DNA of 64,000 nt from Istiophorus platypterus (lineage: Eukaryota; Chordata; Actinopteri; Istiophoriformes; Istiophoridae), in the NCBI GenBank assembly GCA_016859345.1, contig CM029121.1, positions 6,448,911 to 6,512,910 on the forward strand, given 5' to 3'. This document shows, in pieces, positions 36,153 to 48,249 of this stretch; the stretch's first letter is position 1; each line of letters starts with the position of its first letter. The notes under the pieces are model-generated. The model did not search any database, was not told the DNA's origin, and worked only from the letters and a program-made list of their open reading frames with translations. A program made the position numbers and the translations under genes.

Positions 36153-36177
36153 TGTGTATAAATGTATGCATGTGTGA
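36047..36177. repeat. Compound TG-rich tract
   Basis: Imperfect TG repeats mixed with CGAG and CTC units, including a pure run near 36117-36150. Confidence 0.9.
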
Positions 36178-37779
36178 GGTGAGCGAGCGTGTGTGTGAGA
36201 GCTGGTGACATGAAACAGATCAAAGGGAGGAGAGGTCGGCATGGTAGAGAGGGAGAAAGACAGAGAGAGAGGCCAGGGGGTCCCGTAATTACAGCCTACA
36301 TCCGCCAAGCTGAGCCATGTGTGGCTGTGTGTGTGTGTGTGAGTGCGAGAGTGAGTGTGCATGTGTGCTGATGTGCATAGGTAGCCGAAGCACGGCTGTG
36401 GGATGAAGGAGTGTTTTGAGGGGAAACTGCTCCCTTCTTCACAAACACACACACAGACACACACACACACACCTCACCGCTGTCATCTCCCCACTGTGAC
36501 TGCCCAACAGGAAAAAACAAAACAAGAAAGACACATACTCAGACAAATACATAAAGTTACAGATAAAACATGAATAACACTGAGATAGCATTCACACAAA
36601 CATGATTTTAGAACATGCATAAATAATCTCAACAATGTGTCATAGTGCAAAGGTAAAGTAAAGAAATAGGTGGTCATTAAAACACTAAGGCACACATACA
36701 AAATATGGGCACACATGCATGTGAGCACATGCACAGAAAATTGGATACACACACAGAAATACACACACACACAGTGGGGTCCGGAGTGTTGGGAGGGGTG
36801 CAGATCAATGGAGACCACTGACTGGCTGGTCTCCGCAGCAGAAAAGCGGATTGCTCTGGGACCCAAACTATTGTAGCACCATACCGACTTCAAACACACA
36901 CACACACACATAGACACACGCACACACACACACAAACAGACATACGCACACTTAGCTGTAGACATGAAGCTGAACATATGCACACAAACAACACAAAGTC
37001 AACCATGAGTATAGGCAAGCTCTTGCTCTGTCTCTGCATCTCACACACACGACTGACAGAGGACACAAACGGTCTGATAGAGCAGTGAGAGCAGAGAAAT
37101 GGAAATACCTCTTTGACTGACTGGGGTTCATTGTGCTTTCATGCCTTTAGAGAGGACCCCCTAGCATCAGCACGGCTAATCTCTTTCTCTTCTTCCCCTT
37201 CAGTCTGTCCCTCTATCCTAGCCCATGTGTCCGTGTATCCCTCCATCCCTCACTCCCTCTCCATCCCTCTCTCTCTCTCTCTCTCTCTCTCACATTCGCT
37301 CGCCACATTCAATACCCCCTCCTTTGGTCCATCCTCTTTTTTTCCCCTCTGTCTATCTGTCGGTATCTGGCTGTTGGTGTCCTGGTTGTCCTTTGCTCAC
37401 TTGAGGCTATCAAATCTACCAGATAGATTTCCAATTGGTTCTGGACAAAAACCTGAACAATAATGCTGCTAAAAAAGTGTTTATCCTAATAAACTTATCC
37501 ATGTCTGGATTCAGTATTCTTAATTACACATGGAGGTAACAGTATTGTGTACATTTGATTAGCTTGTCTCACTCTGTCTTTTTCTGGCTCTTTCTGTCTC
37601 TCTATTGTCCCCTGCATTATTCAGTGTCCCCACCATGCAAACAAACACCAAACCTGTATGGCTGTTTTCCAACCTGCAGCAGAGCCATATCCCTGAGCAA
37701 GCCCTCATTCCTTCATCCCTCTCTCCCTCCTTCCTTCCATCTCTCCTCCATATCTTTCCCAACCCCCTCCCCTCTGTGG

Positions 37780-37945
37780 AGGAGCAAGCTAAAAGCACAA
37801 GCATGCCCCAAAATTAATTTAAATGGAGGAATTAAATTAAAAGCGAAGCCTCAGGAGTTTTATTATGTACTAATGTTTGAACCGTTAACTTGGATTGTAT
37901 TACTAAAATATGAATAATTAAGGACTGGTGGGGGCTATTATTACA
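37780..37945. promoter_or_regulatory. Candidate conserved non-coding island
   Basis: Non-repetitive stretch rich in TAATT/ATTA homeodomain-type cores (AAAATTAATTTAAATGGAGG, AATTAAATTAAAAGCG). Flanked by a pyrimidine tract on the left and plain intron on the right. Confidence 0.28.
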
Positions 37946-38743
37946 TCAGGAAATAGGAAGAAAAACACATTATACTGCTGGAATGGATTTAATGGAGACT
38001 GAGTTAGTCTCTGTTAGGAGAAGCTGAATCTTTGGTATGCGGAGGTGAGTAAGCAGGAAGGACACTAACAAAACATTTTTTATTGGTAGAGAATAAGCAT
38101 TATACTGTGAGCCTGTCCTATAGCAAGGGACTGAGTGTCACGCTACCTGCCCATGCTATGATCTTCTGTTTTCTGTGTGTATGAGTAAACAAAAAAATAA
38201 AAAACCCGTCTTACATCTTTTTTTGAAAAATATACTAATATAGCTATGGCATTACATCCATATAATTATTCAAATAATCAATTTATTGAAATGAAAGTTA
38301 GGGTACATTCAGAACCAGTATGAATGTGTAAAGATCCAGTCAAGGCCTTTTTCAAGGCAAACATTTGATTCGTCCTGGCATGGTAAGACATGGGTGTCAT
38401 TAGTGACACTGATAAGAGCTACATTATATTTGATTGTGTCACATTTAGAGCCCTGCTATTGTGAATGCTTGGTTCAGACAAATGGAACAATGATTAATGT
38501 TGTCAGTTAAACCCAGTATTTTTTCCCTGCAACTAAGTGTCAAAATATCTGACATGAAAATGATTTATCCTACAGTAGTAACACACATCTTGTCATTCTA
38601 TGGGTGTTCTAGACATGAAAAAAAACTATCTCCAAGGCTACCTTTTACAATTACATATCAACAAAGACATGTATATTAAAATTATACACATCCATGCATC
38701 TGTCTCTTTTCTTAACATTGTGAATCCCCACTTCCTTCATTGT

Positions 38744-38780
<37 letters not shown>
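38744..38780. repeat. (CA)n microsatellite
   Basis: About 18 units. Confidence 0.95.
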
Positions 38781-38783
<3 letters not shown>

Positions 38784-39494
38784 CATCTAAATCTCCTCAC
38801 GAAGTGTCCCACAGCCCTATCTAGCTTTCCTTAACTTTTTCTCACACTGCCTCTCTTCTATGAGCTTCTGTGCATTTATGAGTGTGTGTTGCACTGCAGA
38901 AATATTAGTCTTCTCGTCGTGTCTCTGATGTGAAGCCCCCCTTATCAGCTAGCAAGCAGTCAGCCCCCCACCCCCCTCTCTGCAGCTGTCACTGCACCCC
39001 CCACCACACACACTATTCTCTGAGGACAAACTCCCACACACACCAAATATCCACATACACTCAAAACGCAGGCGCATACAAATCTCTGTACACAAGCCCA
39101 AGCAGCTCTTGACTCACATTCACAAACACATAATTTTATCTGCTCATTCGCAGGCCACATGGCTTGGCAGCCAACACAGGGGAGAAATATCCAGTCACCC
39201 TACCACCCAAAACCCTCTAATGCCCTCAACCCACCACCCAATCCCCCATCAAAGTTAGCCCTAGACCAAACACTATCCCAGAAAAAGAGAAAGTGAGGGG
39301 AGCACGGGATGGAGGCAGGCCGATGTAGCCATGCATCATCCTGTGGGAGTACATTACTCAAGCAGGGCACTCCCTCTGGCCACAAGCCATCAGCATTGCC
39401 AAGGTAAAGGAGCATAGCGTCAGTCAACCACTGAGAGCCCCCCCCCCAGGACTGATCTGGCTTCTATCATTGTGACACTGATTATCAGTGTCTG

Positions 39495-39504
39495 TATATG
39501 TATA

Positions 39505-39547
<43 letters not shown>
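39495..39547. repeat. (TA)n with TG-rich leader
   Basis: TATATG/TGTGTG leading to a pure TA run at 39512-39547. Confidence 0.93.
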
Positions 39548-39550
<3 letters not shown>

Positions 39551-40210
39551 TTACCACCAAAATCCCAAATAACCCATGAAGCAAGAAATAGGAATATTAC
39601 ATTATTCATTATGTTTCAACACTAATTATTATTAGTTACTCTCAGACAAGGACATTTAATCTTAGTAATAGTTTTGCGCATCACAGCTCTCGTGACACAT
39701 GACCACATGACAGGTTTACAAGTTACAACTACGAGTGTAGTCGAGTGTCTGGAAAAAATTCAAAATCTGCAAAGATGATCCTCAAAAAGTTGAGTGCCAG
39801 ATGTACCAAAGGAAACTGGCATATCACAAATTTTGCCAATCACCTGAAAACTACAAGTAATAGGTTACCCTTCCTGCAGGGAGCTGCATGCTAACAAAGC
39901 GTAATGCTTAAGTCCGTCTCACCATGCCCCCTTCTGGACAAAACTTCAAATATTCGCAGGTATTTTCTCTCAAATCCCCAGTTTCGAAGCCCAAAAATTG
40001 TATTCAGGTCAGGCCTACCCCCAACCCATTACTTTAAACCCCCAAAACACACACTGAGTAGACACAAATACAAAAATCTAACTGAGCTACACTCATCTGA
40101 TTGGAGGAAAAGTTCACAGAGAAAAAGACAAGGTGAGACAAAGGACAGAAAATTGGGGAGAGAAAGGATAAAGCAAAAAGTAACTGAATAAAAATGAGAT
40201 GGAGACAGCG

Positions 40211-40237
40211 AAATGGATGGATGGATGGATGGATGGA
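40211..40237. repeat. (GGAT)n microsatellite
   Basis: About six tandem GGAT units. Confidence 0.9.
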
Positions 40238-40513
40238 AAGAGGCAACATCCACTGCAGCGTCCCAGGCTGGCGAATGCAGCACAAGAGGTTCCCCTCCTC
40301 TTCCCCCATCTTTCCATCTCCATCTTTCCCTTTCTTCATTGTTGTTGTTTGTGTTGTTTTGTTGTTTATTTGAGTGCCCCATCTTGCTGTGCTCCCCGGC
40401 AAGCCTCGCTCCTGACTTATTTAGCAGTGTGTTTTTATCAGATTTGAAAAATGAAGAGCAGATTGGTTAATATTTCAAGACATCCCACTCACAGGGGTGA
40501 GAGAGACAAAAAT

Positions 40514-40515
<2 letters not shown>

Positions 40516-40559
<44 letters not shown>
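40516..40559. repeat. (GA)n microsatellite
   Basis: About 22 GA units. Confidence 0.95.
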
Positions 40560-40562
<3 letters not shown>

Positions 40563-42356
40563 TGGGAAGAGAGGAAAAGAGGGAATACGAGGGAGTAATT
40601 CTCTTGTTCCTTAACCCCAATTCAAGGATTCATGCTGAGAGCAGGAGCACGCATGAACACACACACATGCACATGCATTCCCCTTACACCCAGAAACATA
40701 CTGAGGGAAAGACTACATACAAAATGTTCACTTACAGTAATGAGCTAAACAAATCAGTGTCTGCAGTCAGACCGGTAGAAAGCCCACATCTATGGGTCAT
40801 CACCATGTGTTTTATTTTTTAATGTTTCCATGTACAGCAAACTAATTGACCTGTCTCTGTATGCTGTATGAACCGATTATTATGGAGAACGGGCAAACCC
40901 GAATGACTGAAAGCAAGACATAAACAAAAGACTGGTCTTTTGCCAGAAATCTCCTCTCTGTTGTGTTATGTAAACATTTTGGTGATCAACGTGGTCCTGC
41001 TCTAGGCCTTATATAACAATTATGTTTTAATCAACACAACCACAAATACTTTGTGTAGGATACAAAAATATTATCTGTATATGCCTACCACACCAATCTT
41101 TCAATTTAACTGTTTTATTTCTAACTGTGGCACCTTCTCAGAGTAGCACTCTAGATTTCATTGCATGTTCAAGATACAGTGACAATAAATACCTTTATTT
41201 TTCCCTTCTAACTAACACATTCCCTACTATACATATTCTCAACACACAAGAGCAAGCACCATATCTCATCGATACACACCTGCACATACAAGCCACGCAT
41301 GCACAAGAAATCTGCATGCACTCATGATCATTTAACAAAAAACACAAACACACACACACTTACACACATATGTGCTCACACACAAACACACACTTGACAA
41401 TGGCCCTCCCCTGTGACTTCCCATAGTGCAGTGAATTCCAATCAGGCAGTAAGCAGGACAGCTATTTCTAGGGACAAAGGACAGGGAGAGGAGTGAGGAG
41501 GGGTGGAAGGAGAGATGGAGAGGAGGGAGTCGGGGAGGGAACAGGGGGGAGCGAAACAAAGGGTTCTGGTAGCACCCAGGAGAGAAGGCCTAGAGCAGCT
41601 GACGTCAGTGTGTGTGCGTGTGTTCAGCACTGGGGTGGGGGTAAAAGGGAGTGTGAGAGAGAGGCTGGCATAGTTGGTCCTGCTGCCCCCCCAGGGAGCT
41701 CTTGAGGCGGGGAGAGAACAGAGCAGAGCAGGGTTCCCAGCCCCCACATAACCAGGGGCCCAGATAGACATCCTGGCAAAAACAGCCACTAAATCACTGG
41801 ACGTAACAGTCAGGCGGTCAGTTGGTTAACAAAAGTAAGGAGTTTTGTAGAATTATATATATAGCAACCTCGTTTATTTATTGAGACAAGAAAGCCTGGC
41901 ATTCATCTGACTGCCTGATTAGCTTGAGTCCGCCAGTTCTGAAACATCCACTTCTCAGTCAGTTAGATCAGTCTGTTAAGTAACAGCACCTTTGTCTACC
42001 TATGTCTACACAAACACCCCTCTCTCCTTGTGTTATACACTGTATACGAATCCTCCTCCTCCATCGTGAACCGCACTCCTCTTTTCTGTATTTCCACTCC
42101 CTCTGACTCACTCTACCTTCATCCTCTGCTCCGCTCTGTTTCGTCCTTCCCTCTGCCCACCCTCTTCCCTCCCTCTCTCCCTGGAGTTGTGCTTTTCTCT
42201 GACATTTGGCTGGACAAAGGCGAGTCACACCTGAGCGCTGGGTTAAAACTATTATAGGCCTTCTCCCTGTGGTACACTGCCCTTTGCCACCACTGTCTGT
42301 GACTAAAACTGTGCGTGCGTGCGTGTGTGTGTGCATGTGTGCATGTGTGCGTGTGT

Positions 42357-42569
42357 ACTTGTGCTTCTACCTTTCTGAGGACCAGTTTGAGTTCTAGACC
42401 TTACGGAGTGAGGACATTTTGGGAAAGTGATGATGTTTTGTCCAGTCGTCACAACTTGAAAGGGCTGTTTAAGGGTTCAGGCTAGAATCAGGTTTGGGTT
42501 GAGGTTAGGGTAAGGGGCTGGGGACGGCATTATATAAATGAGGGTCCTCACAAAGATAGAAGCTCAAGT
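42357..42569. mobile_element. Short MITE-like repeat with terminal inverted repeats, copy 2
   Basis: About 213 bp with the same plan and orientation as the copy at 7237-7447: GCTTCTACCTTTCTGAGGAC at the left and GTCCTCACAAAGATAGAAGC at the right. The core reads GGGTTGAGGTTAGGGTAAGG. Flanked by TG/GC-alternating sequence on both sides. It is the better-preserved copy. Confidence 0.75.
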
Positions 42570-43396
42570 TTGTGTGTGCGCGCATGTCTACGTATGTGTC
42601 TGCACACCACGGTGGATCTCTTTACTCAACCTAGCATTTAGTAGATTATTATTGTAAATTTCTTACAATTACTTTAGGTGTTTTCACAAATTGCTATCAT
42701 TTATAGTTTTTCATTCCATGTTTTGTAGTAATACAACCACAAATACTAAATCAAGGAAAGAAAAACTGGGCAGGGGTGAGGTCTTTATTAACAATATTAA
42801 TAACGGAAAATGTTTTTTTTTAATTAGAAGAATCTGAGAATAAGCAGCGTGGGACTTGAAATGTGTTAAAGTTGATCATTTTCACTTACCTCTCACTTTT
42901 CTATCAAAAGCAAACCTAGTGGTGATTTAATGATGAGGAAGGCCATGTTCTGTTCTCAAACTTACAAGTAGGATTGTGATGATTTGGTAAAAATCTACTA
43001 CAGTTTTAGGCTATGATGAAGGTTCTAACTTGCAACCTCCCAGAGAGGATTATCAACAAAAAGGATGCAAGAGAGACGGAGTGGAAATATACAACAGTAA
43101 CCAACATCATCAGGGTATCACATTGTTGTAAAAAAGTCTTAATTGCTACTGCAAGGGACACATACAATTAAATGTGTAACCTACCTGAAGTCATGGTGCA
43201 AAACAAGGAAGCAAAAACGTACAATGTAATAAATCGCTTTCAAAATACCAACTTAAGAAAAACAGCCTAAGTGAAATGCATAACAAAGCTAAAGCATCAA
43301 ACAGGGTGTGGGAGACAGAGGTGGGGAAAGGGAGAAAGAAAGTGGAAAAACAGAGGGAGGGAGACAAACAGGGGCTGCTTTGGGGCCAGTCGCCAC

Positions 43397-43398
<2 letters not shown>

Positions 43399-43443
<45 letters not shown>
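43399..43443. repeat. (GT)n microsatellite
   Basis: About 22 units, continuing into looser TG/TGCA sequence. Confidence 0.95.
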
Positions 43444-43446
<3 letters not shown>

Positions 43447-43539
43447 TGTGTGTGTGCATGTATGTGCATGTGTGTGTCTTGGGAGGGCACAGTGGGGGAG
43501 TTTGGGGGCATGGAGGAAGGGATCAGAGCTTTGGGGCCA

Positions 43540-43985
43540 GCTCCACAGGGAACAGAGAAGATGGGGAGAGAATGGAAGGAGGGAATGGGGGAAGGGAGAG
43601 AGGGCGAAAGGAAGGGATGCGGTCAGTTTTGAGTTTGAGAACACAGCGGGGAGGGACAGCAAGGAGGGAGGGACGAAAGGAGGCAGACATTGTGGTCTGT
43701 GTTCTCTGAGAAAAACAGTAAAGGAGATGAGAGGAGAGGAGAGGAGAGGAGAGGAGAGGAGAGGAGACATGAATGGGAGGCATAAGACTTATCCCAGTGG
43801 TTGAGAGAAGGAATGTGAATGAGGGAGGAAAGAAGGAACTGGACAATGAATGGGAAAGAGAGGCAGAAAAGCGGAAAAGGAGAGAGGGGAAGTGTATCAA
43901 ATGGAGGGAGGATGCATGTTCCACTTGGGAAGAGAGAAAGAAGAAGCAGAGAGGGAGAAACAGGCAGTAAAAAAAAAGGAAAAAA
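43540..43985. repeat. Purine-rich tract
   Basis: About 450 bp strongly biased to A and G on the plus strand. Capable in principle of triplex formation. Followed by a ten-G run at 43999. Confidence 0.85.
43731..43766. repeat. (GAGGA)n pentanucleotide repeat
   Basis: About seven tandem GAGGA units inside a long purine-rich tract. Confidence 0.92.
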
Positions 43986-44176
43986 GTCCCAGGTGTCAGG
44001 GGGGGGGGGTTCTGGGGGTCCTGGTTGTTGGCAGGGGTGCAGGAATCCAAGGGAATGGCCTGTTCCTCATTATCCAGACATCCCCCTCACATAGACACAC
44101 ATACATGGAAGAGGCCCCCACATGGCCCCATGACAACTCTATCCTGACCAGTTCAGACACAAAGTGATAGAGACAT

Positions 44177-44177
<1 letters not shown>

Positions 44178-44208
<31 letters not shown>
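44178..44208. repeat. (CA)n microsatellite
   Basis: About 15 units. Confidence 0.95.
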
Positions 44209-44210
<2 letters not shown>

Positions 44211-45181
44211 ATATAAATAGATATAGATACATACAAAAGGGCACACGTACTGTACATGCATGTTCAGAAACACATGACATGCAGACAAGGCTACATTCCC
44301 CATACCAAACATGATCAAAGACAAACATAGACAGATAGACATACAAAGCTACAAAATTTGAGACGAAGCATTTCTAAAAATTCAGCGACGGGGCTGCGGC
44401 CCACAGAGAAGAATCAATTACACATACTCTTTTTTGTTTGCTGGGTTTACAAACCCCTCCAGACATGAACAGGTGTAGTGGAGACGGTAAAACTGTGAAT
44501 GGTGATCCACTGATTTAATGCTAACTTGTTGTAATGCTATCATTGAGGACAACCAGGTCCGTTTGGTAGGTATCATTGGGCATGTACTCTTGTGCAGTTT
44601 TGTGTAACAAAGACTTTCCCCAAGTCAGCAGTTTTACATGTTTTAGCCGGAGCATTTGCCTTTTCAGAGCACACTACTGTATCATCTACGGTAAACCTCA
44701 CTCTGCCATTGTATACATCTACTTTACAGCCCTGAGCAAAGTCCCAACAGAAAGCAGAAAGAGCTAAGCAATGTGTGGTGGAATCATTCCTGACTAAGAA
44801 GGACATGAACTAGCTGTATGGCAGTTCAAGCATTGGACTGAAGCTCTGCTGTCCTTTCAATTTGCTAGTGTGTCAGCTGAGGCTGTGTGACTAACTGGGG
44901 AGTCCAATTAAGCCTTTAAACGTACTGCTCATTCGCTGCTACTGTTGCTACCTGTCCAAGTCACATCCCATCACTACCAAAGCATCTGCCTGTGGGCCTT
45001 TTCCTCAAGGTTCCCTATGGTGCCAGTCACTGCCCTCTAATTCTTCTCACTTTTAATTGCCTGTGTTCTATGCTTGGCATGAAACAAAAGCCAATCCTGA
45101 TACCAAAATCTGTTTTTTAATCTTATTTTCATTTTCAAGACAGCAAGGAGCAAGTTGAACTACATCTTCACTAGGACACCA

Positions 45182-45712
45182 GTAAGTTCAGCTGTCCAGT
45201 TTTGGTGAGCTTGTGCCCACTGCAGGCTCACATATCTGTACTTGGCTGACAAGTGGAAGATGTAGTCTTCTGTTGTTGTAGACCATCCACCCAGAGGTTT
45301 AATGATATGTGCATTTTGAGAGGGTTTTCTGTTATCTACAGTTGTAAATAGTGGTTAGCTCAGTTAACGTAGCCTCTCTGTCAGCTTTAACAAGTCTGGC
45401 TATTGTCCCCTGACCTCTCTCTTCAACAAGGTGCCTCCATTTGCAGAAATACCGCTCTCTGAAAGTTTTTTGTTTTTCACACCATTGTAAGTAAAAACTC
45501 TAGAGACATTGTGCGTGAAAATCCAAGGAGTTAATCAGTCTAAGAAATTCTCAAACCGGCCTGTCTGGCACCAACTATCATGCTACAGCCAAAGTCACAG
45601 ATCACATTTTTTCCCCCGTTCTGATGTTTGAATTGAACATTAACAGGAGCTCCTCACCTGTATGTGCAGGATTTTAGGTGTTGCGCTGCTGCCACATTAC
45701 GGATAATGTCAG
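45182..45712 (-). mobile_element. Decayed Tc1-like transposon fragment 1 (5' part of transposase)
   Basis: Read on the minus strand from about 45712 downward, this resembles a widespread fish Tc1-like family. It has remnants of MIVGARRAG-type helix-turn-helix coding, the segment before the DDE domain, and the TGGGCACAAGCTCACCAAAA region. Frameshifts and stops are present, for example a TAG soon after the GARQAGL-like motif. It stops before the catalytic aspartates and is not functional. The family is recognised from memory; no terminal inverted repeat pair is visible. Confidence 0.75.
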
Positions 45713-46170
45713 TGACAAGATGTTTGAATAACCATACACAACATGGACTGTTTCATAAATTAATCAGAAAAATGCCATCAGAAGCTGACTAGGAACACTA
45801 TCGGGTCTGAAAAAAGCAGAGGAGATCTTGTCAGTTTACGGGGGTTGACAGGGTGTTTCTGTTTTTAATAATGAATTAGCAAGTGCAACTATACTTAACC
45901 CCACTGGAATTTGGAGAACTATAGGGTAGCTGAGTCATAGAATTTACTGGGGGCATCCTTTCACATTTAATTGTTAAGCATACAGAACAACTCCATGATC
46001 AACATTAGAGAAACTGGTATTTTACGTTAATCGTATTCTTTAAAGTTTACAACATGAAGTGATCATCCTGGAGAGACCACTCTCATCAGGGTAGAAAGGT
46101 TTTATCATAAGATAAAGGCGATTACCCCGAACAACTTTGTATACAACCCCATATGTTATGCAGAAACAAC

Positions 46171-46209
46171 TTTATCAAGCAAGCTGAGATTTTCAGCTTG
46201 CTTGATAAA
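46171..46209. repeat. Perfect 17-bp stem with 5-base loop
   Basis: TTTATCAAGCAAGCTGA, loop GATTT, then the exact reverse complement of the first arm. No T-run follows and no known RNA family is recognised. Confidence 0.95.
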
Positions 46210-46751
46210 TGGACTATGGCCTCATCTCCAGTGATTGAGTACAGCTTTCTCATTCAGATTTGATAACAAAGCACATTTTACAGTTTAAACTGCTGAACAG
46301 TGTTAAATGAAGCAGTAAAAAGAGAAGAGGTCTTGTAAAACTCTTGAAACTCAAACATTACCATAAGCAACACTTGTTTAACTTGAGTGCATCTAAAGGT
46401 TAATTGGTCACAGAAGTATAGGATCTTCTTATTGGGGATGAAATGGAAAGTCCAGTCAAGACAGACTGGCAGACAGCATCCAAATCTGATATCTAAACAG
46501 TCTGACTGGAGAAATCAGACAAATGTTATTTATTCAAAGATATGTAAATGTATATTTCTATAATCTGAGTGTGTAAATATTTGATCAATAAACACACACA
46601 GACACTGACACACAGAGAAGCTGCAAACCCTTTGGCTGAAGAATTCTAATGAATGTTTGGAGACAGAGTCATCTCTGTCTACACCTTACACAGTGAGCAA
46701 AAATCATACACACTGCACTGGACTATAGATTGAGGCTTTTTCCTATCTACA

Positions 46752-46752
46752 T

Positions 46753-46802
<50 letters not shown>
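46752..46802. repeat. (CA)n microsatellite
   Basis: About 25 units. Confidence 0.95.
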
Positions 46803-46805
<3 letters not shown>

Positions 46806-47144
46806 TATTTACTCTCTGCAAGATCCACACACAGGCACACAAGGACAGAGAGAAGGAAAGGGGAGAGATGAGAGAGAAAGAAGAGGGGAAGAGGGAAGTT
46901 ACATTTTTAATCGAGTGTTTCTTTTCCTCTGAGCAAAGTAGGACTGAATACAAGGGGGTTAGATGGTGCCAACACACACACAACACACTTTCTTGTGTCC
47001 TTTGGCAAATTCTTCTTTTTCACTCTTGCATTAAGTAAGAAAAAGGGAAGAGAGTCAAAGTAGGAGGAGAGGGAGGAGGAAGAAGGGGAGAAGGAGGGGG
47101 AAAGGGGGGGAAAGGGAAGAGAGAGAGAGAGAGAACGTCCTGTC

Positions 47145-47400
47145 CTCTCTTGTCTTCCGTCCTGCAGCGAGCCTCCTGCCCCGCAGCGCCGCCTGTGTAA
47201 TTTCCAGTGGCAGTGAATACAGGTATTAATAAAAGCCCCATGGGGAAGAGCACACAATATAACCCTACATTTTCAGGCATTATGAAAGGACGCCCCCAGG
47301 GGTCTCTGGCCTCAAGGCTGCAGCAGCTGCAAAAAAAAAAAAGACACCTGGAGGACCCCCTGCTGCTGAAATCTGCTGAAAAAAAAGCATTCAAGAGCCC
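47145..47400. promoter_or_regulatory. Candidate conserved non-coding island
   Basis: A unique stretch between purine-rich and poly-T/pyrimidine blocks (for example GCGCCGCCTGTGTAATTTCC and GGCATTATGAAAGGACGCCC). Contains GCAGCAGCTGCA, an E-box-like palindrome. No coding potential recognised. Confidence 0.3.
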
Positions 47401-47571
47401 TGGTGGGGACCCCATGAGAGGAGAGAGGATTTTTTTTTTTTCTCCCTCTCTCCTCTCTCCTCTCTCTCTTTCTCTCAAACATGTGTTGTTGCATGTGTTG
47501 CTGACATGTTGACAGATTGCTCAGTGAGGTGTGCATGCACAAGGCAGCACTGCGTCTGACACGCTGAGACA

Positions 47572-47585
47572 CCCCCCCCCCCCCC
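47572..47585. repeat. Poly-C run
   Basis: 14 consecutive C followed by a pyrimidine-rich stretch. Confidence 0.93.
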
Positions 47586-47696
47586 TTTCTCTTTTTCCCT
47601 CTCCTCCCCCCTACCAGTTCCCAAGTTCCATCCCTCCCTCCCTCCGACTGCAAACCTCTCAGCGCACCCAAAACTGCTCCCATCCATATTTCATAA

Positions 47697-47935
47697 AGGA
47701 GAAACTAGGCTGAAAGAGAGAGAGAGAGAGAGAGAGAGGCAGAGAGAGGATGGAAGGAGTTTAGGCAAGAGGGAGAGAGAGAGAGAGAGAGGTGGGGGAA
47801 GAGAAGGGGGAGAGAAAGGACAACAGGAAAAAAGAGGAAAAGGGGAAGATAAAGAGAGACAAAGCGGGATCAAGGGAGGGGAACGGGAGGGGGAGAGGAC
47901 AGATAAAGAGAAATAGAGCGATGTAGAGAGTGGGA
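47697..47935. repeat. Purine-rich tract with (GA)n
   Basis: About 240 bp almost entirely A/G, with two GA microsatellites near 47717-47738 and 47770-47792. Confidence 0.9.
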
Positions 47936-48236
47936 GAACTCCACAGTGAAAAATGAACCCTGTGATGAAAAATGACTTCACAACAACCCTTCTCCATCTC
48001 ACCCCCTCCTTGTCATCCCTCCATCCCTCCCTCTCCTTCTCTGCATGTTGTACTCCCCCCTCCACGTCTTCCACTGCTCTCCTCTCTCCATCCCCCTCTC
48101 CTCTGGTGCCGGGCTCCTGCTCTCTCCCTGGAAAACCTGAGCAGCAGCCAGCTGTGTCTGTGTGTGTGTTGTGCACTTGTATGTATGCCAAGGGCTTAGC
48201 ACAGGAATCTTCGGGCCACCCCCGGGTACAGAGGGA

Positions 48237-48249
48237 GGGGGGGGGGGGG
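48237..48249. repeat. Poly-G run
   Basis: 13 consecutive G, preceded by GAGGGA. Confidence 0.93.

Larger units (their letters stand above)
29501..37100. other. Large intron A/B, second part: no coding exon seen
   Basis: Dominated by CA/TG microsatellites. It also has a perfect 37-bp palindrome (29944-29980) and a TG-flanked repeat (34465-34681). Open frames here are Thr-His or Cys-Val dipeptide readings of CA repeats. Confidence 0.75.
37101..46700. other. Large intron A/B, third part: no coding exon seen
   Basis: Contains TA, GA, GGAT and GAGGA simple repeats, a purine-rich tract (43540-43985), a MITE-like repeat at 42357-42569, a decayed Tc1-like fragment at 45182-45712, a 17-bp stem-loop at 46171-46209, and a possible conserved island at 37780-37945. 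The stretch 44380-45180 is unique-looking but unexplained. Confidence 0.75.

Noticed and set aside
42470..42530. Telomere-like GGTTAGGG motifs
   Set aside because: They belong to the core of the small TIR repeat and are not tandem telomeric arrays.
43523..44050. 175-codon minus-strand frame
   Set aside because: Product of the GAGGA and purine-rich tract, low-complexity Ser/Leu/Phe/Pro translation.
44573..44806. 77-codon minus-strand frame with Cys and Val residues
   Set aside because: No family recognised and no flanking splice sites that join znf423 frame. Left as an unexplained block rather than a gene.
46171..46209. MicroRNA precursor
   Set aside because: The stem is only 17 bp and perfectly paired, with no extended imperfect hairpin around it.
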